64,000 bases of DNA from positions 62,001-126,000 of the forward strand of contig JADZCN010000113.1 in NCBI GenBank assembly GCA_020851565.1. The letters are read 5' to 3'. Position numbers and translations under genes: made by a program. Each line of letters starts with the position of its first letter. The first letter of the stretch is position 1. The notes beneath the pieces are model-generated. The model was given only the letters and a program-made list of their open reading frames with translations. It made no database searches and was not told the origin of the DNA. The DNA is from Acidobacteriota bacterium. GTDB lineage: Bacteria; Acidobacteriota; Vicinamibacteria; Vicinamibacterales; UBA2999. Below are positions 32,498 to 41,376 of this stretch, piece after piece.

Positions 32498-34525
32498 TCA
32501 GCCCTCGTGGGGCCGCGGCACCTGCCTCAGATGCCGAGACCGCCGCGCGAGGCCCCGCGGCTCCGCCGCCATAGTCGCCGTCCGATCCGGCGCCGTCGCG
32601 GTGGCCGGCGCCGGCTCCGCGGTCCGGATCGGTTCCCAGGGCTCCCGGGCCTCCGCCGCCGGTGCGTCGCCGTGTGCGCCGGCCCCGAGCAGCGCCGCGA
32701 GCCGGCCCACGACCTCCCGTGAGGCGTCGGCCTGCGCGTTGAGTTCCTCGCTCGCCGCCGCGCCCTCTTCGGCGGTCGCCGCCGTCGCCTGCGTGACCTT
32801 CTCCATCTGCTGGAGGGCCCGGGTCACCTGGTCGATGCCGTGTGACTGCTGCTGGCTCGCCTCGCGCACTTCGGCCACGATGGCCTTCACCTGTGCCACG
32901 CTGCCGGTGATGGCGCGGATGGCCGCGGCGACCTGCGCCACACGCTCGGAGCCTTCCTGTGAACGCGCCACCGACTCCTCGATGAGACCGCTGGTGTCCC
33001 GCGCCGCCCGAGCCGAGCGCTGCGCGAGCGTGCGCACCTCGTCGGCGACAACGGCGAAGCCCATGCCCGCCTCGCCGGCCCGCGCCGCTTCGACGGCGGC
33101 GTTCAGGGCGAGGAGGTTGGTCTGGAACGCGATCTCATCGATCATCCTGATGATCTTCGCCACCTCGCCGCTCGATGACTGGATGGCGTCCATCGAGGAC
33201 ACCATGTCGGCGAGCGCGGCGTTCGACTGGTCCACCTGCGCCGCGACGTCGGCGACGAGCGCGGTGGCCCGCGTGGCGCTCTCCGCGTTCTTCGTCGTCA
33301 TCGACGCGATCTCCTCCATCGACGCGGACGTGTTCTCCAGCGAGGCGGCCTGCTCGGCGGCGCCGTGCGACAGCGACTGGGCCGACGCGGACACCTGCGC
33401 CGCGGTCGACGTGACCTGCGCGGCCCCGGCGCGCAGCTCCTGGGTCATGCGGGCCAGCGGGCCGGTGATGCTGCGCGTGATGAAGAACACCAGGCCCAGC
33501 GCCGCGGCGATGGCGAGCGCGCTCCAGCCCAGCGCCTGGAGGCGCGAGGCCCGGAGCGCCTCGAGGCGCAGGCCGAGCAGCGCGGCGAGCTCGTCGGCGC
33601 CCGCGCGGGAGAGGGCGAAGCTCGCGTCGCGTGCGGCGCGTGCCGCCTGCGCCGCATCCTCGAGACCGGCGTCGGCCGAGTCCGCGGACCGTTGCAGGGC
33701 CACCACGAGCGCGTCGTTGGCCTCGGTGTAACGCTGCAGCAGCGGGGCGAGGCCAGCGAGCGTCGGGCTGGTGCCGTGGAAGGCGGCGTCCTCGGCGAGC
33801 GCGGTCTGCAGGTCCGACACGATCCGTTGTCCGTCGGTCTCCTTGAGCATGGCGGCCGCCACGGCCAGGCCGGCCCGCGTCGCCGCGTCCGGCGGCGGGC
33901 CACCCGGACGGTCCACCGTGTCCATGATCGACGCCAGCCGATCCTGCGTCTGCGGCAGGGCCACGATCACCGCATCCATGGTGTAGTAGCTGTCGAGATC
34001 GGGATCGAGAATCAGGTTCGACGTGTCGCCCAGGTGCGCGATCATCGTGCGCACGTCGCTCATCAGGTGCGCGTGGCCGGGACCTGAGGCCGTGCCGGGG
34101 GGCGCGTTTCGCACCTGGTCCCATTCCGCGCGCACGGTCTCGAGGGCGACGTGTCGACGGTTGCGCGCTGCGAGCCCCTCGCCGGTGAACTGCAGGGCGG
34201 CCCCGTGGGCCGCGGAGGCCGCCTCGAGCGCGGCCAGTGCACGGTCGATCCGTTCGGCGTGCCGCGACATCTCGGCGGCCGCCGCGGCGTCCCCGCTGGC
34301 GGCGCGCCGGGCGAGCACCGCGTGCTCGCCGAGCGCATCGACGAGCAGGTCCAGCGGCCGGTGCATCTCCACGCCGGCGAGCTCGAGCTCGGCGAAGTCG
34401 ATGTCCTTGGTCGCCGTCTTCGCGATCAGGAAGGTCATCGTCGCCAGGGGGACGAGGAACGCGGCGCTGATCAGCATCAGCCGCTCGGCAACGGGTCGGC
34501 GCGCCAGGAAGGTGTGGAGGCTCAT
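32498..34525 (-). CDS. Methyl-accepting chemotaxis protein (large periplasmic domain)
   Basis: 675 residues. TM1 at about 15-37, a 270-residue periplasmic helical sensor containing [20 protein letters not shown]2 at about 343-362 ([20 protein letters not shown]), then directly the cytoplasmic coiled coil; a canonical HAMP domain is not obvious. Signalling tip [20 protein letters not shown] and [20 protein letters not shown] are intact. Glutamine/glutamate-rich helices supply CheR/CheB/CheD sites. Ligand unknown. It follows cheW behind a perfect palindrome. Confidence 0.95.
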   Translation of the reverse strand: MSLHTFLARRPVAERLMLISAAFLVPLATMTFLIAKTATKDIDFAELELAGVEMHRPLDLLVDALGEHAVLARRAASGDAAAAAEMSRHAERIDRALAALEAASAAHGAALQFTGEGLAARNRRHVALETVRAEWDQVRNAPPGTASGPGHAHLMSDVRTMIAHLGDTSNLILDPDLDSYYTMDAVIVALPQTQDRLASIMDTVDRPGGPPPDAATRAGLAVAAAMLKETDGQRIVSDLQTALAEDAAFHGTSPTLAGLAPLLQRYTEANDALVVALQRSADSADAGLEDAAQAARAARDASFALSRAGADELAALLGLRLEALRASRLQALGWSALAIAAALGLVFFITRSITGPLARMTQELRAGAAQVTSTAAQVSASAQSLSHGAAEQAASLENTSASMEEIASMTTKNAESATRATALVADVAAQVDQSNAALADMVSSMDAIQSSSGEVAKIIRMIDEIAFQTNLLALNAAVEAARAGEAGMGFAVVADEVRTLAQRSARAARDTSGLIEESVARSQEGSERVAQVAAAIRAITGSVAQVKAIVAEVREASQQQSHGIDQVTRALQQMEKVTQATAATAEEGAAASEELNAQADASREVVGRLAALLGAGAHGDAPAAEAREPWEPIRTAEPAPATATAPDRTATMAAEPRGLARRSRHLRQVPRPHEG

Positions 34526-34544
34526 GATCGTTGGATGACGGCTG

Positions 34545-34572
34545 GTCCCCGGCGCCCGCGGGCGCCGGGGAC
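34545..34572 (-). terminator. Perfect 28-bp GC palindrome after cheW
   Basis: GTCCCCGGCGCC, CGCG centre, GGCGCCGGGGAC: a perfect inverted repeat in the 73-base gap between cheW and the MCP. As RNA it makes a very stable hairpin, so it is probably a terminator or an mRNA-end stabiliser that lowers MCP expression relative to cheW. Confidence 0.65.
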
Positions 34573-34598
34573 ACGGGACACCGGGACGCCGGCGCGCC

Positions 34599-35117
34599 CT
34601 AGAAGATGCGCCCGCCGAGCGCGCTGTCGGCGCCGAGCACGCGGTCCAGATCGAGCAGGATCTTGACCGTGCCCTTCACCTTCGCCAGGCCCAGCATGTA
34701 GTCGGTGGAGACCCGATCGCCGAACTCGGGCGCGGGATCGATCTCCGGCGCCGCGACGTTGAGCACCTCGGACACGGCGTCCACCACGATCCCCAGCTTC
34801 ACGGTCGTGTCCGACAGGGCCACGTCCACGACGACAATGCACGTCCGCTCGGTAGCCTCCTGCGAGGGCAGGCCGAACTTGGCGCGCAGGTCGATGACGG
34901 GAATCACCTTGCCCCGCAGGTTGATCACGCCCCGCACGTGGGGCGGCACCTGCGGCACCTGCGTGATGTCCATCACCTTGATGATCTCCCGTACCTTCAG
35001 CACGGGCAGCCCGTACTCCTCGGCGTCCAGCGCGAAGGTCAGGTACTTGCCCGCCAGGGCAGGGGCGGCGGAACCCGCCTGGGTCCCGGCTTCCTCGACA
35101 GCCACGGTGCCAACCAT
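34599..35117 (-). CDS. cheW: Chemotaxis coupling protein CheW
   Basis: SH3-like adaptor joining MCPs to CheA. 172 residues with [40 protein letters not shown] and [20 protein letters not shown]. It has a 22-residue N-terminal extension. Located 22 bases after the second MCP gene, so co-expressed from that promoter. Confidence 0.96.
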   Translation of the reverse strand: MVGTVAVEEAGTQAGSAAPALAGKYLTFALDAEEYGLPVLKVREIIKVMDITQVPQVPPHVRGVINLRGKVIPVIDLRAKFGLPSQEATERTCIVVVDVALSDTTVKLGIVVDAVSEVLNVAAPEIDPAPEFGDRVSTDYMLGLAKVKGTVKILLDLDRVLGADSALGGRIF

Positions 35118-35139
35118 GTCGATGCTCCTCGGGTCCGGG

Positions 35140-36729
35140 TCAGAAGGATCCGTAGGTGCCCGTGTCGCCGAGCGGAATCACGTCCTCGGCCGACCTGGGC
35201 GTGGCGGCCGCCGTTCGCGGGGCCGGTTTCTGACGCATCGACACCACGCGGGCGGGATCGCTGGCCGCGAGGCGCGCCGGCGGTGCGGGTGCCACGGCCG
35301 CCGATGCGCCGCCCACCAGCGCATCGAGCCGGCGCACGACGCCCATCGACTGCTCGGCCTGGGCGTTGAGCTCCTCGCTCGCCGCCGCGCTCTCCTCGGC
35401 CGTCGCCGCCGTCGTCTGCGTGACCTTCTCCATCTGCTGGATGGCCTGGGCCACCTGGTCGATGCCCTGGGTCTGCTGCTGGCTGGCCTCGCGCACCTCG
35501 GCGACGATGCCCTTCACCTGCGCCACGGAGCCGGTGATGGCGCTGATGGCCGCCGCCACCTGCTCCACCTTCGTCGAGCCCTCCTGCGACCGCGCGATCG
35601 ATTCCTCGATGAGCCCCGCGGTGTCCTTGGCCGCCTGCGCCGAGCGCTGGGCCAGGTTGCGGACCTCGTCGGCCACCACCGCGAAGCCCATGCCGGCCTC
35701 ACCGGCGCGGGCCGCTTCCACTGCGGCGTTCAGGGCCAGGATGTTCGTCTGGAAGGCGATCTCGTCGATCGTCTTGATGATCTTCGCCACCTTGTTGCTC
35801 GATTCCTTGATGGCGCTCATCGAGGCGACCATCTCGGTCAGGGCGGCGTTCGACTCGTCCACCTGCTGCGCGACACCGGTGACCAGCGCCGAGGCCTGCT
35901 GCGCGTTCTCGGCGTTCTTGCGCGTCATCGACGCCATCTCCTCCATCGACGCGGACGTCTCCTCGAGCGAGGCCGCCTGCTCGGTGGCCCCCTGCGACAG
36001 CGACTGCGCCGAGGTGGACACCTGTCCCGCCGCGGATACCACCTGGCCGGCGCCTTCGCGCAGCTCGGACACCGCCGTCGACAGCACGCTGGAGGTGCTG
36101 CGCACGATGACCCAGGCCAGCCCGGCCGCCACGAGCACGCCGATGAACAGCCCGATCGCGATGCCCGTGATCGTCGAGCCGACGTTGGCCTCGATCTGCT
36201 CGCCGGCCTTCCGGCCGTTCTCGATGTTCCACTCGCTCACCGTCTCCATCGCGTCCCGGAACGGCGTGTAGGCAGGCACGAACTTCTGCGCGAAGGCCGC
36301 CACGGCCTCGCCCTCGCCCTTCTCCTTGCGCGCCTTGATGACCGCATCCTTGCCCTGGAGGAACGTCACGCGCGCCGGCGTGATGGCCTCGAAGTTCCGC
36401 CGGTCGTCCGGTTGCGTGATGGTCTTGTCGTACTCGGCCATCACCTTGTCGATGGCGTCCTTCGTCTTGCCGATCTCGGCCTCGATCTCCTGCATCTCGG
36501 CAGGAGACGCGGCGTGCGCCGCGCGCAGCGTCAGGGCGTAGTTGTCCTTCACCAGCGCCGCCATCTTTCCGCTCAGCGCCGTGCCGGGCAGGCTGTCCAT
36601 CGCGATGAGGCGGGCGTCCGCCTGAATCGACAGCACGCGCGAAATGGCGAAGCCGCCCACCACGATCATCACGGTCAGCACGGCGGCGAACCCCGCCATC
36701 AGCCTCTTGCCTATCGTCCAGTTGGACAT
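35140..36729 (-). CDS. Methyl-accepting chemotaxis protein (4HB type)
   Basis: 529 residues from the ATG at 36729, which has GGAGGAAC upstream; the longer ORF adds an unconserved 48 residues. TM1 (about 8-30, [20 protein letters not shown]), a 150-residue periplasmic four-helix bundle, TM2 (about 186-208) and cytoplasmic signalling domain with [20 protein letters not shown]. As in the other MCP no clear HAMP is seen. The two signalling domains are closely similar, suggesting duplication with sensor exchange. First gene of an MCP-cheW unit with a sigma-28-like promoter. Confidence 0.95.
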   Translation of the reverse strand: MSNWTIGKRLMAGFAAVLTVMIVVGGFAISRVLSIQADARLIAMDSLPGTALSGKMAALVKDNYALTLRAAHAASPAEMQEIEAEIGKTKDAIDKVMAEYDKTITQPDDRRNFEAITPARVTFLQGKDAVIKARKEKGEGEAVAAFAQKFVPAYTPFRDAMETVSEWNIENGRKAGEQIEANVGSTITGIAIGLFIGVLVAAGLAWVIVRSTSSVLSTAVSELREGAGQVVSAAGQVSTSAQSLSQGATEQAASLEETSASMEEMASMTRKNAENAQQASALVTGVAQQVDESNAALTEMVASMSAIKESSNKVAKIIKTIDEIAFQTNILALNAAVEAARAGEAGMGFAVVADEVRNLAQRSAQAAKDTAGLIEESIARSQEGSTKVEQVAAAISAITGSVAQVKGIVAEVREASQQQTQGIDQVAQAIQQMEKVTQTTAATAEESAAASEELNAQAEQSMGVVRRLDALVGGASAAVAPAPPARLAASDPARVVSMRQKPAPRTAAATPRSAEDVIPLGDTGTYGSF

Positions 36730-36810
36730 CTGAAGTTCCTCCACAAGGGCGCATCCCCGTGCGCCAGGATCACCGACTGCCGAATCCCCATCCCCGTCCT
36801 GCGTCGTGAG

Positions 36811-36835
36811 CGCGGCCGGTCGCATGCCGGCCGCG
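36811..36835 (-). promoter_or_regulatory. Hairpin in the 5' leader of the MCP-cheW mRNA
   Basis: CGCGGCCGG and CCGGCCGCG form a perfect 9-bp stem with a 7-base loop, between the predicted sigma-28 start and the MCP ribosome-binding site. The leader is about 165 bases, the longest in the window. It may be regulatory or simply structural. The rest of the 36730-36994 gap holds the promoter and an imperfect hairpin near 36947-36968 just after the beta-barrel gene. Confidence 0.4.
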
Positions 36836-36899
36836 ATCGAACCCGGACTGTGCACGAACGGTGCCAGGCGCAAGGGCCGGCCCCGCCGCTACACCCACG

Positions 36900-36926
36900 C
36901 AATCGGAGTTGCGTCGCATCGCTTGA
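36900..36926 (-). promoter_or_regulatory. Sigma-28-like promoter of MCP-cheW
   Basis: TCAA, 15 bases, TCCGATTG on the minus strand fits the local motif exactly. No other gene lies between it and the MCP. Confidence 0.7.
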
Positions 36927-36994
36927 ATCGGAAGGAGTCGTGAACCGCGGTGTCGGCGGGCCGACCGCCTTCGTCGAAATGCTGACGGATCGCG

Positions 36995-37849
36995 CTATGG
37001 CGTGCGGGGTCGCGGGACGTGACGAACGGCGATGCCGGCGGACACGAACCACGCGGACGCTCCCGCGCTCACGCTTCGCCCGGCCGACGCGTCCAGCTGC
37101 AGGTCCGGCCCGATCAGTCGCGTGACGCCGGCGTCGACCGTCCACGCGCCGCCCCCCGCGCGCGCGGCCGGCCTCGTGCCCGACACCTCGGCGAACGCGG
37201 CCCAGCCGGCGACGAGGTCGCGGCCGAGAGACCCGGCCAGGCCACGCTGCCAGACGCGGCCGGCCCCGTCGCTCGACGCCGAGACGGCCACGTTCCCGCC
37301 GGCTTGCAGGCCCGCGGGCAGCGTGTGCTGCCACGCGAGCGTGAGCGAGGGATCGACGGCGCCGGACGAGAACGCGGCGCTGCCAGCCGGCAGCGACACG
37401 GCGGGAATCATGGCGATCTCCAGCTCGCCCCGGCGTTCGCGCACCAGCCGGATCTTGAGGCCCGCGGTGAGGTCGGCCCGGCCGGTGTGCCGCACGTGCG
37501 CGTGTACCTCCGACACGAGACCGTCAGAACCGATTCGCGCCTCCACACCCCGGCCCAGCCCCATGCGCAGCACGGTCTGCGGGGCCACGAGCGTCGTGGC
37601 ATCCACGCCGGATTCCGCCGTGACGCCGATCTCCACCTGGATGACCCCGCGGGCCAGGACCGTGGGCGGATCGCTCAACCCGGGCCGGTCGGCGGCGATG
37701 GGCGGCGCGTCGGTTCGTGGGGCCGCCGCATCCTGCGCGAGCGCCGGAGACGCCGGCAGTGCGGCGCCAACGGCGCACGCGAGAACGAACAGGCGAAGGG
37801 ATCCGCCCGGGAGCGCCACGGTCCCGCGTGTCGAACAGGAACGGCGCAC
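36995..37849 (-). CDS. Secreted outer-membrane beta-barrel protein (transporter/phenol-MetA-like)
   Basis: 284 residues: signal peptide to about residue 38 (ending PALAQ), then DRPGLSDPPTVLARGVIQVE, which resembles the start of the MetA-pathway outer-membrane transporter-like family, and repeated amphipathic strands with a final aromatic/hydrophobic strand. Last gene of the carbonic-anhydrase operon, five bases after the preceding gene. Substrate unknown. Confidence 0.65.
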   Translation of the reverse strand: MRRSCSTRGTVALPGGSLRLFVLACAVGAALPASPALAQDAAAPRTDAPPIAADRPGLSDPPTVLARGVIQVEIGVTAESGVDATTLVAPQTVLRMGLGRGVEARIGSDGLVSEVHAHVRHTGRADLTAGLKIRLVRERRGELEIAMIPAVSLPAGSAAFSSGAVDPSLTLAWQHTLPAGLQAGGNVAVSASSDGAGRVWQRGLAGSLGRDLVAGWAAFAEVSGTRPAARAGGGAWTVDAGVTRLIGPDLQLDASAGRSVSAGASAWFVSAGIAVRHVPRPRTP

Positions 37850-37854
37850 GGGCG

Positions 37855-38640
37855 CTACTGCACCGAGATCCCGAGGCCGCCATAGACGCGGCTCGGGAAG
37901 AGCTCGCTCGCCAGCGTCCGCGAGTAGTTGACGAAGGGCGCCACGCTCAAATGCTTCAGCGGCGTCGGCACCTTCACCTTGACGCCGAACGTGGCGTCAC
38001 TGAAGGTCGAGCGATCGATCCACTGGTGATGGTTGTAGCCGATGCTGGCACTTGGCGTGACCGCGATGCCGTGGCCCATCGGGTACTCGTGGGCCACGCC
38101 CGCATTCACGTAGGTGCCCGAGCCCGCGTGCACGTCCTGGTAGACCCGCACCGCCGGGTTCATGTACGACGCATGCGCGACGCCGGCGTACACCTCGTCG
38201 GAATGGCGCCCCGTTTCCGCCGGCGGGAACACGTAGTTGATCCAGCCGGCGGACAGCGTGAGGCGGCCGGCCGATGCCGAGTAGTCCACGATCACGTCGT
38301 GCTCGGTGAGCGGGCCACCGGCGCGGCGACCCGCCACGTTGGCCCACGACGAAACCGTCAGCCCTCCCACCCTGATCCACGACGTCGGCTGCAGGCTGAA
38401 CGCGTCGGTTGGGACGAAGCCGCGCCAGATGTAGGCGCTGGTCGCAACCAGGTCGGTGCCCGCCGTGATCTTCACCCGCCTCAGGGCCTCGGCCAGCGTC
38501 TCGGGCGCCGGCTGCGACGCCGGCGCCTGGGCCGACGACGACTCGGCCGATGCGGCCGGTGTTCCCTGCGCGTGCGCGCCGCGCACCCCCGCCGCCATCG
38601 TCGCGGCCGTGGCCGCCACGACGACGATCACGCGCATCAT
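37855..38640 (-). CDS. TorF-like putative porin
   Basis: Outer-membrane beta-barrel. I place the start at 38640 because MMRVIVVVAATAATMAAGVR is a standard signal peptide; the open frame reaches 38709. The mature part begins VKITAGTDLVATSAYIWRGF, the kind of entry seen in TorF-type porins, followed by alternating strands and ending SRVYGGLGISVQ. Between an alginate-export-like barrel and another barrel. No substrate can be assigned. Confidence 0.65.
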   Translation of the reverse strand: MMRVIVVVAATAATMAAGVRGAHAQGTPAASAESSSAQAPASQPAPETLAEALRRVKITAGTDLVATSAYIWRGFVPTDAFSLQPTSWIRVGGLTVSSWANVAGRRAGGPLTEHDVIVDYSASAGRLTLSAGWINYVFPPAETGRHSDEVYAGVAHASYMNPAVRVYQDVHAGSGTYVNAGVAHEYPMGHGIAVTPSASIGYNHHQWIDRSTFSDATFGVKVKVPTPLKHLSVAPFVNYSRTLASELFPSRVYGGLGISVQ

Positions 38641-38722
38641 GCGCACCTGCCCGAACGAACGGAGTCCCGGTCCGAACACGATCCACCTCCTCATGCGCCC
38701 GCGGTCCATCCGTGCCCGGGCG

Positions 38723-40504
38723 CTAGAACTTCACGTTCCACATCACGTAGGGCGACCACAGCGGCGAGGCCGTCGTGGACTGCTCCAGAAACGCGCCCGG
38801 AATCAGGTAGCCGAAGCCCGCGCCGAGCGAGAGCTCCCTGGAGAACACGTAGCTCACGGCCATCCCCAGCTCGGCGCCCACGTTGCGGCTGGTCGCCTGG
38901 GGGTTGAACACGGTGCGGGCGCCGCCGGCGTTGTAGAGCCCGTCGGCCGTCGTCGCCAGGTAGGCCTGGTGCAGCGTCGTGGTGAGCTTCACCTTCGCCG
39001 CGGGGGAGAGGTCGACGCCGACGACGGCATCGCGCATGTTGCGCCACCCCACCTGATCGACCAGGCCGTACTTCGCGTGGTTGGTGGGGTAGAACTGGTC
39101 GAACGTCTGGCGCCGCCCGTCGGCGGCGTCGGTGTCACCGGACGCGTGGTTGAACTCGACGAACACCCGCGGCTTCACGGGCGACCGGCTCACCAGCCAC
39201 CCGAGGGCGTAGTGCCCCGCCCACGCGGAGAGATCCTGGCCGGCCAGCGTGCCGCGCTCGACGACGACCTCCGCGACGACGTCCACGCGGTTCGGCAGCA
39301 CGGCGGCGATACGCGCGCCTGGCGCGTAGACGCGGCCCTCCCCGCGCGCGCCGAGCTCGCCTGCGACGAGGTCGGAGTCCCTGACGAAGACGTAGGGCTC
39401 GACCACACCCTTGAACCGCGTGACCGGCACGGTGGCCGCGGCACCGTAGAGCCGTTCATCGGTACGGCGCCGATCGAAGCCGTCCTGCTCGACGCGGACG
39501 ACCGAGGCCGCGAACACGTCGACCTTGCCGCGCGGGCCGTAGAGCGTGGCGCGCGCCGCGTCGAAGGTGCGCGCCGTGTTGGTCCACTCGAGCGACCCGA
39601 TGAGGCGCTGCTCGCCGTAGCCCAGCTCCTGGCGCCCGACGCGGAGGGCGAGGCCGCTCGCCGCGCGCGGCTGGACGTCCACATAGGCCTGGCGCAGGTC
39701 GAAGGTGTTGGTCATCGTCAGCGGCTGCGTCGCGGTGTTGAAGCCGAGCGTCTGCGAGTCCTGCACCTGCACGAAGGTGCGGAGCCATGGCGTGGCGACG
39801 ACGGTGGCGTCGAGCCGGATGCGATTGAGGTAATAGCCGTCGTCGCGGCCGTTGACCGCGGCCAGCCCCTCGGTGCCTTCCGCGCGGCCGCGGTACTGCA
39901 CGCCGACCTTCACCCACTTCGGCCACTCGTCGCTCAGCCGCTCGAGGCCCGTGGGCACCGGGCGGGGCGCCTCCGGCTTTCCTCCGGGAGCAGGCGCCGC
40001 CGTGCCCTGTGCCACCGCGGGCCCGGCGGGAGCGGGCGACTCGGTCCGAGCAGGCGCGGCCGCCGGTGCGGCCGGGGCCGGCTCTTCATGCTTTGCCGCT
40101 GTCGGCGCCGCGGCCGGTGTCTCGGGCGTCGCGACGACCGGAGCGGAGGCCGGGACCACGGCTGATGCGGGCGCCGCGGTGAGCGCCGGCGCGTCCCACG
40201 CCAGCGCCACCCAGGCGTCGCGGGCCGGCGCCGGGGCCGGCGCCTTCTTCGGCGCGGTGCGCGCCGGGCGGGGCGCGGGACGGGACCGGGACGCCTCCCA
40301 TCCGCTCTCGGCGGCGCCAGCGCTGGTTCGGCTCGCGGACGACGTCGACCCGGTCCAGGCTGCGCCCGTGGCGCTTCGCTTCGCCGCCGGCCAGATCTCG
40401 GCGTCCGGCTTCGACTGCGCGTGTCCGGTCACGGCGCCTGCGCACGCAAGCGCGCACGCAAGCGCGCACCGCGCGATTCGATCCGTGTTCGTCATGGCGT
40501 TCAC
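38723..40504 (-). CDS. Alginate-export-family outer-membrane protein with Ala/Pro-rich neck
   Basis: 593 residues. GTG start at 40504 overlaps the carbonic-anhydrase stop; ATG at 40495 is an alternative. Signal peptide, then about 150 residues of Ala/Pro/Thr-rich low complexity, then a barrel beginning WPKWVKVGVQYRGRAEGTEG with YYLNRIRLDATV, LRTFVQVQDSQTLGF, LRQAYVDVQPR, LRVGRQELGYGEQRLIGSLE, and ending SPLWSPYVMWNVKF with C-terminal Phe for BAM insertion. This is the alginate_export family layout. The long neck is unusual and might span the periplasm. Confidence 0.8.
   Translation of the reverse strand: MNAMTNTDRIARCALACALACAGAVTGHAQSKPDAEIWPAAKRSATGAAWTGSTSSASRTSAGAAESGWEASRSRPAPRPARTAPKKAPAPAPARDAWVALAWDAPALTAAPASAVVPASAPVVATPETPAAAPTAAKHEEPAPAAPAAAPARTESPAPAGPAVAQGTAAPAPGGKPEAPRPVPTGLERLSDEWPKWVKVGVQYRGRAEGTEGLAAVNGRDDGYYLNRIRLDATVVATPWLRTFVQVQDSQTLGFNTATQPLTMTNTFDLRQAYVDVQPRAASGLALRVGRQELGYGEQRLIGSLEWTNTARTFDAARATLYGPRGKVDVFAASVVRVEQDGFDRRRTDERLYGAAATVPVTRFKGVVEPYVFVRDSDLVAGELGARGEGRVYAPGARIAAVLPNRVDVVAEVVVERGTLAGQDLSAWAGHYALGWLVSRSPVKPRVFVEFNHASGDTDAADGRRQTFDQFYPTNHAKYGLVDQVGWRNMRDAVVGVDLSPAAKVKLTTTLHQAYLATTADGLYNAGGARTVFNPQATSRNVGAELGMAVSYVFSRELSLGAGFGYLIPGAFLEQSTTASPLWSPYVMWNVKF
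40440..40469. repeat. 12-bp tandem repeat in a signal peptide
   Basis: GCGCACGCAAGC occurs twice in tandem followed by a half copy, encoding the ALACALACA core of the alginate-export-like signal peptide. Slippage would lengthen or shorten the hydrophobic core by four residues without a frameshift. Confidence 0.7.
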
Positions 40505-41220
40505 TGCATCCCCCCGGCAACGTGTTGAGTGGTTCCGAGCGAAGCGGCGCCGACGGGCGCCGAGAACGTGACGTGCCCGCTCGAGGGCTCGTAGTAGGCG
40601 CCCACGATCTGCAGGGCGCCGTCCCGCACGAGGCGGCGCAGGGCGGCGCTCTGCTTCAAGGTGTCGTTGACCACCTGCTCGACGCTGGCGAGGACGGCCG
40701 CCCGCGCCGGATCGGCGCCGGCCTTGCCGGCCGCACGCTCGACCGCAGGGCGGATGGCCGCCGCCACGTAGTCGAAGTTCGGCCCGCGCCCCACCGCGCG
40801 CTCGCGCGCGGCGGACCGGACGATGTCGCACGACGCGTGGCCCATCACGACCAGCAGGGGCACGCGAAGGTGCTGGGCGGCGTATTCGAGGCTGGCGAGC
40901 GCCGATCGGTCGGCGACCGCGCCGGCGGCATGCACGACGAACAGGTCACCCGGGGCGACGTCGAAGACCCGCTCGGGAGGGACGCGCGCCTCTGCGCACG
41001 ACAGCACGGCGGCCAGGGGGCTCCCGCCCTTGATGGACATCTGCGGCGCGGCGCCGCCGGGCGCCTCGCCCTCGGTGCCGACGAAGCGGACGTTGCCGGC
41101 CTTGAGCGCGAACAGCGCGGCGACGGGTTCCGGCGCGCCGGATGCGCCGGCCGACATGCCGGTCGACAGCACCGCGGCCAGCGCGGCGCGCATGTAGGGA
41201 TCTGTGAAGGTTCGTGCCAC
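40501..41220 (-). CDS. Secreted beta-carbonic-anhydrase-like protein with altered active site
   Basis: 239 residues. GTG start with GGGGAGG upstream; a signal-peptide-like N-terminus (to about residue 28) implies export. Beta-class zinc ligands are present: first Cys in VLSCAEARVPPERVFDVAPG, then His and Cys in VVMGHASCDIV. The CxDxR dyad is CAEAR, so catalytic Asp is Glu, which may lower or change activity. Also FVVHAAGAVAD, equivalent to the usual RNAGN region, is altered. It heads a four-gene operon with three outer-membrane proteins behind a sigma-28-like promoter. Family call secure; function open. Confidence 0.8.
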   Translation of the reverse strand: MARTFTDPYMRAALAAVLSTGMSAGASGAPEPVAALFALKAGNVRFVGTEGEAPGGAAPQMSIKGGSPLAAVLSCAEARVPPERVFDVAPGDLFVVHAAGAVADRSALASLEYAAQHLRVPLLVVMGHASCDIVRSAARERAVGRGPNFDYVAAAIRPAVERAAGKAGADPARAAVLASVEQVVNDTLKQSAALRRLVRDGALQIVGAYYEPSSGHVTFSAPVGAASLGTTQHVAGGMQ

Positions 41221-41265
41221 TCGCGCCGCCTCCCCGCGGCCGTCAGGGGTTCACGATCACTCCCC

Positions 41266-41292
41266 TAATCGGCGCGGGCGCGGACGGCTTGA
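41266..41292 (-). promoter_or_regulatory. Sigma-28-like promoter of the carbonic-anhydrase/porin operon
   Basis: TCAA, 15 bases, GCCGATTA on the minus strand is one of the best matches in the window. The predicted start is about 40 bases before the GTG at 41220. It places the envelope operon in the late flagellar class. Confidence 0.75.
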
Positions 41293-41376
41293 CCTGGGTG
41301 ACGGGAGCGCCGGGCGCAGGTCGCCCGAGGCTGGAAGCAGACGAGGCAGAACGACGAAGCCGAGAGAAACGATGCG

